From Hoplostethus atlanticus (lineage: Eukaryota; Chordata; Actinopteri; Trachichthyiformes; Trachichthyidae), in contig JAXDDX010000002.1 in assembly GCA_034670405.1 (NCBI GenBank), forward strand, positions 4,559,501-4,623,500: DNA of 64,000 nt, written 5' to 3'. Each line of letters starts with the position of its first letter. Position 1 is the stretch's first letter. The notes below the pieces were generated by a model that saw only the letters and a list, made by a program, of their open reading frames with translations, did not search any database and had not been told where the DNA came from. This document shows positions 26,364 to 37,531 of the stretch, one piece after another. Made by a program: the position numbers and the translations under genes.

Positions 26364-26413
26364 CACCCCCCCACACACCCCCCACACACCCCCCACACCC
26401 CCCCACACCCCCA
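26364..26413. repeat. C-rich minisatellite, G-quadruplex candidate on minus strand
   Basis: Runs of five to seven C separated by ACA or ACACA spacers occur at least five times. The minus strand therefore has G5-7 tracts with 3-5-base loops, which fits the standard pattern for a stable G-quadruplex. Confidence 0.8.
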
Positions 26414-26511
26414 CTGCCTCCCTGACACAAGGCCTAACCTTGGCACTGGAGGTGTGACTTCCTTCCTTCCTCTCCCTACCTCTCTTCCTTGCCATATTTG
26501 TTATAGATCCG

Positions 26512-26512
<1 letters not shown>

Positions 26513-26570
<58 letters not shown>
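26513..26570. repeat. Compound (TC)11(AC)18 microsatellite
   Basis: A TC run (26513-26534) passes directly into an AC run, which is then broken by an L2-type tail. The AC run resumes at about 26756 on the other side. Confidence 0.93.
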
Positions 26571-26572
<2 letters not shown>

Positions 26573-26752
26573 TACAGTCATTTAGCAGACGCTTTTATCC
26601 AAAGCGACTTACAATAAGTGCATTCAACATAGGTAGGCAAGAAAACTACTAGTCACCAGAAATCGTAAGTGCATTTCCTTCCTAAACAAGCAACTAAGAG
26701 CATAACTAGTGTTAAGGTAAGAGTGCAATAAGTTAGCAACCTACTATATCTT

Positions 26753-26757
<5 letters not shown>
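26571..26757 (-). mobile_element. L2-type LINE/SINE 3' tail, copy A
   Basis: On the minus strand this ends in TGTAAGTCGCTTTGGATAAA, then AGCGTCTGCTAAATGAC, a widespread fish 3' tail of L2-clade LINEs and the SINEs they mobilise. All 187 bases are identical to 37056-37242. The insert lies between two AC runs (26535-26570 and 26756-26790), so it probably landed inside one longer CA microsatellite. Only the last part of the element was copied. No ORF is present. Confidence 0.82.

Positions 26758-26790
<33 letters not shown>
26756..26790. repeat. (AC)n microsatellite
   Basis: The second half of the AC run that flanks the L2-type tail. Confidence 0.93.
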
Positions 26791-26793
<3 letters not shown>

Positions 26794-27072
26794 TCAGACC
26801 AGTGTGAATTTATCTTGCTGGAATAAAGTGTTGCCTTGATCAATTCCATTACGTTTACGTTTACAAACCAGCCAAACTGCTTATGGATCGGTTAGAGGTT
26901 CCACAGGGAGGCCAGCGGAGGGGCAGATCTATAATTCAATACAGACCTAAAGATTTGATGAGGATCTGGCAGAGGTTTGGATTTGTGTTGATGTAATAGG
27001 GAGTTTGGAGTGGAGTGTGTCCTGGGAGACTGTTGATGTAGAGGGTTTTGGGGGTTGGAATTGAAGAGTGTG

Positions 27073-27075
<3 letters not shown>

Positions 27076-27116
<41 letters not shown>
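27076..27116. repeat. (GT)n microsatellite
   Basis: A perfect 41-bp run. A second run in the same orientation follows at 27250. Confidence 0.95.
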
Positions 27117-27117
<1 letters not shown>

Positions 27118-27244
27118 TGATACTGATGGCGTGCCAGAAGAGGAAACTTGTCAGCTGTTCCCGCTGTGCTGGAAAAAACAGAGAAAGAGACACACAGAGG
27201 GAGAGAGACACACACACAGAGAGAGACAGACAGATTGTGTATGT

Positions 27245-27249
<5 letters not shown>

Positions 27250-27297
<48 letters not shown>
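27250..27297. repeat. (TG)24 microsatellite
   Basis: A perfect 48-bp run preceded by imperfect GAGA/CACA sequence at about 27180-27235. Confidence 0.95.
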
Positions 27298-27300
<3 letters not shown>

Positions 27301-28116
27301 ATTGTCATGTGCCTGCGGTATATTTGTGCAAACACATTGTGTGTCTGTCTGTCTGGTTGTAACTGTGATTGTGACAAATGGATTCAGCTGTTCATTTCTG
27401 CTCCGGCTCAGTAACCCTAAATACAAAATTCTATTATGTTGAAAAAAACATTTGAGGTCCATATTGCTCTCATGTCGCCAACGTCGGATAGAGGAAGTAA
27501 TTTGTCTGTCCTTGGATGGACAGGCACAGAAATACTGTGCTCATCTTAAAAATAATTCATTTTTGAAAAGAACGTCTTTCCTTTCTTCTTAGCTCTTCGT
27601 TTTTTTTCTCCCAATTTCATTCACATTATTCAGTTATTGATCACGCTCTCATGCACCATTAGATCTCAAACAGCTCTCAGTATCTCTATTCAAAACGTAT
27701 GCATGGGCCCTTGCCAGAAAATGCCTTGAGAAAAATAGCTTCTGAGCTTCACAACGTCGCTGGCTGTTTGTAGAGATGTCAGAAAGGTTGAGCATTTGAT
27801 CATCCACAAGGTCATTACAGTGCATTTGTCATGTCTGGCCGCTGCCCAAAGAACATTGGACTTCCTCACGTCGAGACGGCGACACGTGCTAATGGAACCA
27901 CATCTGAATCACTGTGCTCGCCACGCTGGATGTGATATTAAAAATGAATCATCAGCCATGTACACTTGACCTGAGAAATACATCCATCAAAAATGGATGA
28001 GAGAGACGACAGAGGTGCAGAAACTGGAAGAAGGAGAGAAAGAAAGCCAGACAGAGACAGAGAAGGGACAGGAGAAAAGTCTATATGGGATTTTATGACA
28101 TGGATCATCAGAATGT

Positions 28117-28118
<2 letters not shown>

Positions 28119-28172
<54 letters not shown>
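28119..28172. repeat. (TC)27 microsatellite
   Basis: A perfect 54-bp run. Confidence 0.96.
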
Positions 28173-28175
<3 letters not shown>

Positions 28176-28325
28176 CTTTCTTTCCTGTACACATACACAT
28201 GAACACACACACACAAACTCCCTATCGGTTAGGGTGTAGCCATCGCATGAGAAGCAATTTCACAGCCCTTGCCCTGAGTCACCTCAACACCTGCAACTTC
28301 ATTACACTAGCACTGGTCTGCTGTG

Positions 28326-28327
<2 letters not shown>

Positions 28328-28386
<59 letters not shown>
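28328..28386. repeat. (AC)n microsatellite
   Basis: A perfect 59-bp run. Confidence 0.96.
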
Positions 28387-28388
<2 letters not shown>

Positions 28389-28969
28389 GCGGTGCAGTGT
28401 GTGCATTGTATACACATTGTATTCTTGCTCTATTCTTCCTCTCAATAACAGCAAATTCACCGGCCATAAAATAGTCAGTAGTACAATAGTACTGTTCAGC
28501 TGATACCAAGATAAAACGCATACGGACCTACACTGACGCAGTTACAACATATTGTAACACAGCACAATGTGCCAGTGTTTCTGTGCAAAAATCGTCTTTC
28601 AATAGAATCAAATTGCAAAGAAATAATGATATTGGTTTATCGTGATACAAAAAATCTCCCACGAAATGAGATCTGAAACAAATTAGGGAATATTCTGTGA
28701 AAATTATAGATTTATTGTACTTTATATTACCCTGCAGTTCAATGCGATGAACATCAATTTGGACACAGCACAGCGATGCTCAGTGCCTCACCATTTCTTC
28801 TCAGTATTTCTTTCCTTCATCCTGCCCCTATTATATTATACCGTTTAATGTACTGTATCACTCCTTACAGGCTAGCTGGCAGGTGTCAATCAAACTGCTG
28901 TTGAATAAAACGTCATAAGAATGACTGCAGTTCACAGCCTTGTCACTCTCCCTGTCATTCACTCTGGCT

Positions 28970-28973
<4 letters not shown>

Positions 28974-29012
<39 letters not shown>
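28974..29012. repeat. (CT)n microsatellite
   Basis: A perfect 39-bp run just upstream of a possible LINE-end fragment. Confidence 0.94.
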
Positions 29013-29015
<3 letters not shown>

Positions 29016-29059
29016 ACGTTATTTCTCCTCCCTCCATAAGTTCAAAGAGTTCAAGCCAG

Positions 29060-29150
29060 CTCAAAACTTTATTGTCCCTCCGGAGAAAACTGGCTCTTAT
29101 CAAGGCATACACATTAAACTAAACAATAAAATATCACAATAAAATAAAGA
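29060..29150 (-). mobile_element. Possible LINE 3'-end fragment
   Basis: AACTTTATTGTCCCTCCGG followed by AGAAAA and an A-rich stretch resembles the block at 17829-17900 (CTTTATTGTCCCC-GGGGGAAATT). Only about 90 bp are similar and no tail repeats are present. The family is unknown, and the match is weak enough that chance or an unrelated repeat cannot be excluded. Confidence 0.35.
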
Positions 29151-29389
29151 AATGAATGCAGAATCACACATGACACATGAGTTAGGGGGTATACGGTTCA
29201 ACCTGTTTGATTTAGCCTCTGGTTACCTGAAGTACCTGAAAGGAGTGTCTCAAATTCTCCCCACATGGGTGAAAAGGTCATTCTATGATGATCTTCACAC
29301 AGAGAGATGAGGGTATCCGTCATTCTCTCTCTACCTCGTCTTGTCATTTCTTTCAGCTGTGAGTTTTCTCATTGTTTCGACACAGACAG

Positions 29390-30085
29390 AATGGATACCA
29401 TTTATCTCTCCCTCTGTCTCTCTCTCTCTCTTTCTCTCCTCTCCCTTCCCAGTCCACTTTTTCTCCCACTTCTATTAGTCTTCTTTTCTCATCCTAGTCA
29501 GTTTGGACCTGCCTGTGATGTCCCAGAGATAATCTATCTACCTCTAACCCTTCCCTCACGATACCCTTTCCTCATCTCCAGCCCTGTCCACTCCACCCCC
29601 CCTTCTTCCTCTCTCCTACCTCTTCTCTCTCTCTCTCTCTCACTCTCTCTCACTCTCTCTCTTATGTCCACACACATTTTGAGTCCTTCTCACCCCTCTT
29701 ATGCCCCTGACACAAATTGACAACTCACTTTTTTTCTGTCCTCCCACTTTCTCACCTCTCTGTCTCCTCTTCTCTCTCTCTCTCTCTCTCTCTGATCGAT
29801 TCTCACTCATCCGTCTCCCCCTCCTCCCTTGCTTTTCTCTCCCTTCTGTCCCTCCGTGCAACCCTGCCTCCTCCCTCTTTTCTCTCTCATTACCCTTTCC
29901 TTACCCCTCACATCTCCCTCACCTTTGCTCCCTCCACCTCTACCCCTGATTTGAGCACGCCTCCACCTTCTCCTCCCTCTCCACCCTACTTCCTTCTCTC
30001 ACCCGTTCTCCTCTCACTCTGGTTCAAACCTGACTCCCCCTCACCTCTATACCTCCTCCCCCCCCCCCCCAAGTGTGAGCCTGTC
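29390..30085. repeat. Pyrimidine-rich tract on + strand
   Basis: About 700 bp in which C and T dominate the + strand, including CT runs near 29628-29660 and 29771-29792 and a C run at 30059-30070. It looks like an expanded and eroded polypyrimidine repeat. The long open frames across it are a compositional effect. Confidence 0.75.
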
Positions 30086-32461
30086 TCCCCCCTTTCCCCT
30101 GTCACAGACAGAATGGCCATGCCAGTGTTGATTAGAGCCCGCATGGCCAGACACTCAGCTCAGCTTAGTGGAGGCCTGTGGGAAAGAGAGCTGCTTATTC
30201 TAGCCTCAGGAGATGGATTGAAAACGACGGGGGCTAAAACAAGCAAGCATTCTCTCATTACGCTCACACATTCAATATACACACACACACACGCCAGCAT
30301 ACACGCACGCACGGTAACAAACAGATGCACGCACACACACACAGATCACAAACACAGACAAATAATTATTTTCCCCTGCATTTTCCATTTGGTGTGGTAT
30401 GCTGCATTATAAGGTGATTCAGCTGGCGGCATAATCACCCGTTGTTGCTAAGGATTAATGTCTGTTTGCTTTGTCTTCTTTGGGGAACGGTGTGCACTAC
30501 ATGTACATGAATATCCTCAGTGTGCTGCAGGAAATGTGTATCTCTAACAGCCAGCCTTTGAGGAATTGAGAAAAACAAGTCTGTTTTTTCCATCGGTCAA
30601 TGCGTTTTTTGGTTTGCATTTTACCGTCCTTTTTCAAAAGTTTTGCTTAGTCTCAGGCTCATGAAACAATGTGTGCTTGTATATTATAGTAAAAAAATGT
30701 AAAATGGGTTTCTGCAGAACACAGATGACAAATGTCACATGATATTAAGCCAAGTCTCTCATTGAAATGCAGCTAGGATACAGCTAGGGTCTGATAGGCT
30801 GAGAGGAGCGCTAGCTAGATGGTCACCGTCAGTGAGAAATGTCTCCTGTTTAAAACAAACTGAAAACCTTTCCTCTTCACTTTTTTTCGCTCGTCCCTGT
30901 AGCATTAGTTGCTCTTTTTGCCCTAACATATATCTCTATCCCTTTCCCTGCTTTTTCATTTTTCCCATCCACTTGGGTATTCTCCCCCACACCGCCACCC
31001 TCTTCTATTTATTCCCCTCTCACTGGTTCTCAACCCCTCCAAGCCACACAAGCACATCTCTTTTTCTCCTCTCACCCTTCCCTTCCTCTCTTACATTTCT
31101 CTGCTTCGAGATTTTCACATAAATCCACCGCTACACCACCTACAATCTCTATTTATCTATTTATCTCTATGTATCCTATTTATTGCTGATAAATCTTCAA
31201 AGGGCACTTTTATAGGGTCTTTTCTACAGACACCCACTCATTTATTAAATGTTGAAAGAGATGGAATGTTCTTTGATGGGCATTTTAAATGTTTTATAAA
31301 TCAAACACAGTATTTCCCGCACTGAGAGAATACAAAGGCTGCTTCAAGGTTTCTACTCTGTCCACTTCCTACAATGTATTTTATAGAACACCATAAATGC
31401 ACTGACATCCATAAATGACACATTGGCTGCATAAACCTCTGTGTGACCTGTCATAAAGTCCTCTATCAGGCTAACAGCCAATCACATTACAGAGAGTTTC
31501 AGTGAAGGTCACCTCAAGGACAATTGAGTTCAAAGGTCACACACAGTTGACATCAGTAACTGATGTCAGGGGTCGTTGATGATGTAATGTGAAGAGTTAT
31601 ATTTCGTATTGAGTGACCCCAACCTCCACACAGGGAAGCACATTAGGGTCACTCGACAAACCACTGAAGCCAGACATCAATGTGATCAGCAACCTGCACT
31701 GGCTGGTGATGATCTAAGAGCAGATTTGCAACAAATCTCACCCAATCTTCAACCATTAAATTAAAGACTTACTGTAAGTGGTGTCAAATCTGCTGGATCA
31801 ATTTCCCTGAAAGTAACAACTAAAGAGAAAATAAGAGATATTCTTCTAATCTTAAGGTGTATTGGCATGCATCATCATCTTTCGCTGCCTGCACCAGTGC
31901 ATGATACAATATATGCAGTTAAGCAAAAAAACAGTGATGATTCACTGATTGAAACTGGGTCAATTTGTGCATTGTGTATATGACTTTAATACAACGAATG
32001 CCAGTGGCACTTAGAGTAACAAACTACAAGCTCTCAGCGTGTGAGCCTGTAAAAGTGAAACATCTGTGTATCTTCGGTGCTTATTATTGATAGGAACTTT
32101 TTTTTTCAACATTTGGATATTAAATGGTTCTACTTGGGTGAGCATGATGAAATTGTGTGCAATACCCCATGAGGCTAAAGTCAAACTTCAGTGAATGTGT
32201 TCTTGGAGAGTTTCTGCCACTAGTATTATGAATGTAGTCTGAATGTTATGTGTGTTCTCATAAACTGTGATTTCTAGTAGTAGTAGTTTCATTCTGAGTA
32301 GAGGGGAGGAAGTTGGTTTGGAGGATTAAAGACTCCTCTGGTAACTGGGGGAGAGTTGTAAGTACTTCAACCACTGAACCGCTGGGATAATCCCATTGAC
32401 CATCGTGACCTTGGTGCTGAGGTGCACAGACACACACAAACACACACACACACGCACACAT

Positions 32462-32464
<3 letters not shown>

Positions 32465-32502
<38 letters not shown>
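32465..32502. repeat. (CA)n microsatellite, left arm of inverted CA/TG pair
   Basis: A perfect CA run that follows CA-rich sequence from 32428. A TG-rich stretch lies at 32620-32672, so the two are inverted complements about 120 bp apart. Confidence 0.93.
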
Positions 32503-32505
<3 letters not shown>

Positions 32506-34887
32506 GGCAGCAGATCCAGCATCAGCTCTGGTGTGCTGCTGCTGTTTGTAGGTTTATACTTTAAATCTCTCCTAAGCTGTAAAATGCTGAAACAAGTGGA
32601 AAACTCCCTGTGGGTGTTGGTGTGTGTGTGTGTATGTGTGTGTGCGTGTATGTGTGTGTGTGTGTGTGTGTGTTTGAATGCACCTGGGTGCTTGCCCATA
32701 CCTGAGTGTGCCAGCTACCCTCCAGGAAGAAAAAGCGAGAGTGTGTGTGCGTTTTCAGGTCAGTGAACTTTATTTCACATGCAAAAACAATTCCTCCTCT
32801 TGACAAGATTGCATTTTAATGTCACTGGCCTCATTCTTAATGCACGCAGTAACTACAGGTGTTTTTCATTGTGGGTATGGGTCAAGCGTTGAGTCACGAT
32901 CTGGGATGTTTACCAACGCAATGACTTCCCCTTGGAATAGCTGGAAATCTTGCGGAGGTCATTGCATCCGAGGTTACGCGTGTATGGTTCAACCCCCAAT
33001 CACCGCCCCCTCAAGACACACACCTAAAGATACATTACGGTCCTCAGCTTCGCCGCAGCTGACAGAGTTCCCAGGGGGCTGTCGTATGGGGTCGCAAAGA
33101 GACTCGATAGGGGAGAGAGGGGGGAGATAAACAGAGATACAGACAGGCAGAGGCACTGAGAGTGACATTCAAAGGAAACGGGAGAGCTGAAAGGTGAAAG
33201 GGTGATGCAGAATGTACTTGGAATATAGCGCAGCTCAGTTTAAGTGTGTTCAGGTCAGTTTATTTCTGTGGGAGAGGCCAAGAGAAAAGTAGATCAGGGC
33301 TCACTCTTTGTATACCAATCTCAGGAACACATAACTAAGTTGCTCTTGTGCGTAGCGTGTCTGCCAGCTGAAACCAACATTTGCATTTCCATTTTTTTAC
33401 CAGCTCGCACATTAACGTCCTAAACTTTCCCACCTACGTTCCCTCGCTGCATAAAAGCATCCAGATCATATCCAGCAGGTTCAGAGGGATGAAAGGAGAA
33501 CGACCAAAGTGACCTTGAATTCTGCTCATCCATTAGATGATGAATTTGAATGATGATGATCCATCAAGTCCATTACAGGCTCATTAGGAGGCAAGGCCAG
33601 TGGGGTGCTTCCTCTGCTTGAGTGATCCACTATTTACAGTCAAACAACCACCATCCATTTTTTAATTTCTGCAAACACGAACATTCATTTTCATGGGAGC
33701 AGAAGGAGGGTGGCACTTTGTCAGAGTGTGTTCTATTACAACACTGCAATTAAGCCAGTGGTGTTTACATTGAAAGTAATCCTGTCGTGATTCAAATTCA
33801 GGTTAGTTGTTTAACAGCTCTGATTTGCCGTTTCACCAGGGACCGTCACGAAACCTAAAGATTGTTGTAGGAAAGGTTTGACATTGCTGGCGAGAGAGCC
33901 TGTATGAGCCTGTAACAAGGCTGGCCTCAATTATGCTTTATCTATGTTATCTTGTTAAATACATTCAACTTGAAAGGGTTGACATGATATTTTTCTTTCA
34001 TGGTGTGACTTTACTTAGGCTGCTTGTTAACATGCTACTCGTGTGACGTAGGAAAGAATCTGAAGAGCGAGTGAGTGTGTGTGCAAATCTTTCTTCAGAC
34101 TGTCTTGTGTGTGCATGCGTGGACGCACACAAACACACACATCCACATCCACACACACTTCGGGACTCCTCCAGGCATGTTGAAACTGACGTGACACTGG
34201 AGACTGTGTACGCCGACATTCTGCAGGGATTTCATTTACACCAGATTTGGAGCTCTCCATTGCCTCTAGAGGCATTTGTGTGTTTAGGGATAATGTGTGT
34301 ATTGTGTGCATTATGTGTACACATTTGTGCAAGTATATTTCGTTTTGTGCACTGGTTATTTGTTATCTCATCATATTATATTTGATCTGGGGTTTGAGGG
34401 CTGTTGTTTTTACAGTAAGTAGGATTACAGTTATTGGAAAGTACATTTTCCTTCCTTTTTCTGCCTGTGCATTTGTTTGACTTAATTTAATTCAGATTAC
34501 CGTCTTACGTGCCCCCTGTTTCCCCACTGCTCCTGCTAATTAAACCCGGTCCACATCATCTCCAGGTCTGTTAAGCCCCTAGATGAAAACACTAAGGGGG
34601 GGCTAAACCCTTGAACTATAATAAACCAGCAGGACAGGATCACCTCAACTGCATGGACAACACCCACACACTTACCCATGCTCTTGTGCTCCAATGTGCA
34701 TGTGTGTGTACGCATGCGTGTGCGCGTGCACATGTAGCGTGTGCATGTGTGCATGTGTTGTGATAACACAAAATAAGGATGGTGAGTAGGGGAGATGAAT
34801 GTCATGTTGCTCAGCCTAATAGGGTCTCGTCCTGTTCAGTGTCCCCCCGTGGTCTTGATCTCTGGCAGAAATCTGGCCGAAGCAGAT

Positions 34888-34888
<1 letters not shown>

Positions 34889-34941
<53 letters not shown>
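34889..34941. repeat. (AC)n microsatellite
   Basis: A perfect 53-bp run. Confidence 0.96.
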
Positions 34942-34943
<2 letters not shown>

Positions 34944-35252
34944 TGGCATCCAAGACAGTCTGACAGTATAATTTTAAATTGGTGCTGTTGGTGTGAATTT
35001 GTAGCGCAACAGTTAATTCCCAAAGCATGGGATGGGATGGGATGGGATGTTATAGATGGTTGAGACAATATTGTGAGATGATGGATAGATTTAGGTGTGT
35101 GTGTGACATTTTTTATTTCTTTGTTCACACACACAGCCAGTTTGGTTGCCTTGGATTGGAGATGAAATAGAGCACAGAGGACACTGGGTAACGGCTAGTT
35201 TTGTGGTGTTTCAGCACTGGCTTAATCTCTATCTCCAGCACCACACACCACA

Positions 35253-35253
<1 letters not shown>

Positions 35254-35289
<36 letters not shown>
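35254..35289. repeat. (AC)n microsatellite
   Basis: A 36-bp run preceded by imperfect CCACACCACA steps from 35240. Confidence 0.92.
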
Positions 35290-35293
<4 letters not shown>

Positions 35294-37240
35294 TTCCAGT
35301 AGTGCTGATAGTGCCAGAGTGGCTGTGGATTAGACCTAATGCCTCTACGCTGAGCGGTGGTCTGGTCTGGTTTGCTCTGATGGGGTTCACTCAGTGTTTC
35401 AGCTGTTAGCCAGGATCATGCCTTCAACTAACCCTTCTACCTTACTTATGAAAGGAAACCCACAACAATGCCACCAACGAAAATAGGTGAGTCACGTAAA
35501 GCAAGCGTAGTGTGTGTTTTTACTCTTTTCACATAAACAACGTCAATGCCCTGAAGATTTTTAGCAATACCAACTTTATTAATGATAACACTTGGCTTTT
35601 GCTGGTGGAAATTGAGTCGACATTTCCTCCGCTGGTGAATTTTAATCAGAAAAGGAACTCAGCTACAGCAAATCCTCCTGAGATATTAGCTTATTTTCTT
35701 GTTTCATGGGTAGTGTGATTAGTGTTAAATGGGTATGGATTCTTTATCTGGTGTTTACATCTCAGAAGAACATTTTAATTTCATATATTATATGATAAAT
35801 AATTCATAGACGACAACAAAAGAATACAAGAAGTTCACAGTGTGAATGCAATAATTGCAGCATGGACCACACATTAAATAGTTATTTGCAAGAAAAACAA
35901 CTCAATACGTATAAATATGGTGTATGGTTCTGTCTTTTTCTGTGTTTATTTATCCCTAAAAGTGCCATAAAATGACTGTATCTCTTATGATGCTCATCCA
36001 CATAAAGAAGCACCCCATTGGCCGTGATGGATAATGGATGTCTTGTGTACAAATTATGACTGTCTGAATTGTGATGTGTCATTCTTGATACATCTAAAAT
36101 CAAAGTGAAGCCAAAGCACAGATAGTAAATATCTCTCTGGCTTTCCCTCCGCTTGCAACAACGTCATGTAGTGTGTGTCGAGAGAAACCAAGTTGCCCGT
36201 GAGATAAGGAAGCAGCTATTCCTGGTCCAGCACTGAGCTATAGCAGTAAAAACAAATTCACTGTGAAGGAATTAAAAAGTTGTGGCAAGAGAAGAAGAGG
36301 AAGTCTTAATGCAGTGTGAAAGGAGAGGTGGAGATACAGTCACTTTTTTTTAAATGAATGCATCTGGAAAACAAAGTTGGAGAGATTTACTCATTTTTCA
36401 GAACTGGGGCTTGATGTTGTTTGGTATTAGTTTGGGTGTCTCTATATGCTCTTGTGATATATGTTCTCGGTTTTTAGCAGTCTCATTTCAGTTCCTCTCA
36501 CTGCAGCTAACAGCTAACAACTATCACACTACAAGCACTACAGCATGCTACAAGCTAACCATATGCCCATATGGAGGCTGAGTCATTCATGTTTGTTAAA
36601 AGGAAAGAGGGAGAGAGCAGAGAGATTAGGCTGTTGATTTGATGTGGTTCTCAGTTCAGCTCCCTGCCACTGCCAATAATCAAGAGGAGAGACAATAGCA
36701 ATGGAGGAGGAGAACAGGGTGGAGGTGGGCGAGGTTGAGTGTAATGGAGTCAAGACCCCTAACAGGCTGTCAGACGTTGCTGACTTGCAGCAGAGGCACT
36801 CCTTACAGTGTGGCCACACACACACAAACACAAGACTCGCTCTCCTCTCACATTTTGCCAGGCGACTGGTGTGAGCGATAAATCTTAATTACACAATGGG
36901 GTGCAGGCCATGTGCCATCTCATCATACCATGTCAAATCTCATAAGCAACACTAGAGAGTAGGAAAGAGAGAGAGAGAGAGAGAGAGAGACACACACAAC
37001 ACAGTGAGAGGGGAAAAGGGAACGATTCAACAGAATATATGTTACATTACATTACATTACAGTCATTTAGCAGACGCTTTTATCCAAAGCGACTTACAAT
37101 AAGTGCATTCAACATAGGTAGGCAAGAAAACTACTAGTCACCAGAAATCGTAAGTGCATTTCCTTCCTAAACAAGCAACTAAGAGCATAACTAGTGTTAA
37201 GGTAAGAGTGCAATAAGTTAGCAACCTACTATATCTTAAA

Positions 37241-37400
37241 CAAATGAGACAAATGAGACAAATAAGAGAATCAAATAACAAGAGCTAAGACAAATAAGTG
37301 AACCAAATAAGCAAGAGCTAAGACAAATAAGTGTATCAAATGAACAAGAGCCAATAAACAAGAGCTCAGACACATAATTGACGACAAATAGGCAAGGCTA
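37241..37400. repeat. Tandem 30-35-bp units in LINE 3' region
   Basis: About four imperfect units share ACAAATAAG near the start and CAAGAGCTAAG near the end (starts near 37259, 37291 and 37324, then degenerate). They lie between the LINE C-terminal coding stretch and the conserved tail. They are probably part of the element's own untranslated region. Confidence 0.65.
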
Positions 37401-37463
37401 AGAGGAAGAGTCAGGGTAGTGTTTCCTGAAGAGGTGGGTTTTCAGCCTGCGGCGAAAGATGGG

Positions 37464-37531
37464 CAGCGACTCTGCTGTCCTGACATCAGTGGGGAGTTCA
37501 TTCCACTGATGTCAGGACAGCAGAGTCGCTG
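37464..37531. repeat. Perfect 29-bp inverted repeat at LINE 5' end
   Basis: The arms 37464-37492 and 37503-37531 are exact reverse complements, separated by a 10-bp spacer GGAGTTCATT. The left arm and spacer belong to the LINE coding end (Thr-Asp-Val-Arg-Thr-Ala-Glu-Ser region on the minus strand). The right arm is an inverted copy of the same segment where the LINE would otherwise continue upstream. Single strands would form a hairpin with 29 uninterrupted base pairs. Confidence 0.95.

Larger units (their letters stand above)
23266..26512. other. Non-coding DNA with microsatellites, no gene seen
   Basis: Nothing coding is recognised. There is an AG run joined to a TG run (23671-23731), two long TG runs (listed separately), short repeats of CCATGTTATT near 25791-25815, and a purine-rich stretch at 26050-26320. 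The stretch 25530-25660 has repeat-free balanced composition but no identifiable function. Confidence 0.55.
26791..37031. other. Non-coding DNA with many microsatellites, no exon seen
   Basis: No protein family signature or plausible exon was found. Notable content includes several long dinucleotide runs (listed separately), a pyrimidine-rich stretch at 29390-30085, and a possible LINE-end fragment at 29060-29150. There are also five GGGAT units at 35024-35048 and a GA run at 36967-36990. Open frames of 137 and 231 codons in the pyrimidine-rich part are Ser/Leu/Pro-rich by composition only. Segments such as 27620-27960 and 30410-30520 are repeat-free and could be conserved non-coding DNA. Confidence 0.55.
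37032..37531 (-). mobile_element. 5'-truncated L2-type LINE, copy B, with fold-back end
   Basis: Read on the minus strand, about 60 bp encode the LINE C-terminus around ESLPIFRRRLKTHLF (near 37490-37425). Next comes a 3' untranslated stretch containing 30-35-bp tandem units, then the conserved tail also found in copy A. The element ends in (AATGT)n (37043-37060), which is typical of L2-group 3' ends. The truncated 5' end is a perfect inverted duplication (listed separately). Copy B extends further 5' than copy A and supplies the LINE context for that short tail. Confidence 0.83.

Noticed and set aside
29717..30412. 231-codon open frame on the + strand
   Set aside because: It is Ser/Leu/Pro-rich because it lies in a pyrimidine-rich tract. 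No domain, splice structure or initiation context supports it.
36354..36581. Possible alternative trpm3 first exon (frame beginning MNASGKQSW)
   Set aside because: It does not resemble known TRPM3 N-termini as I recall them, and no convincing donor in the right phase follows the Met-containing part.
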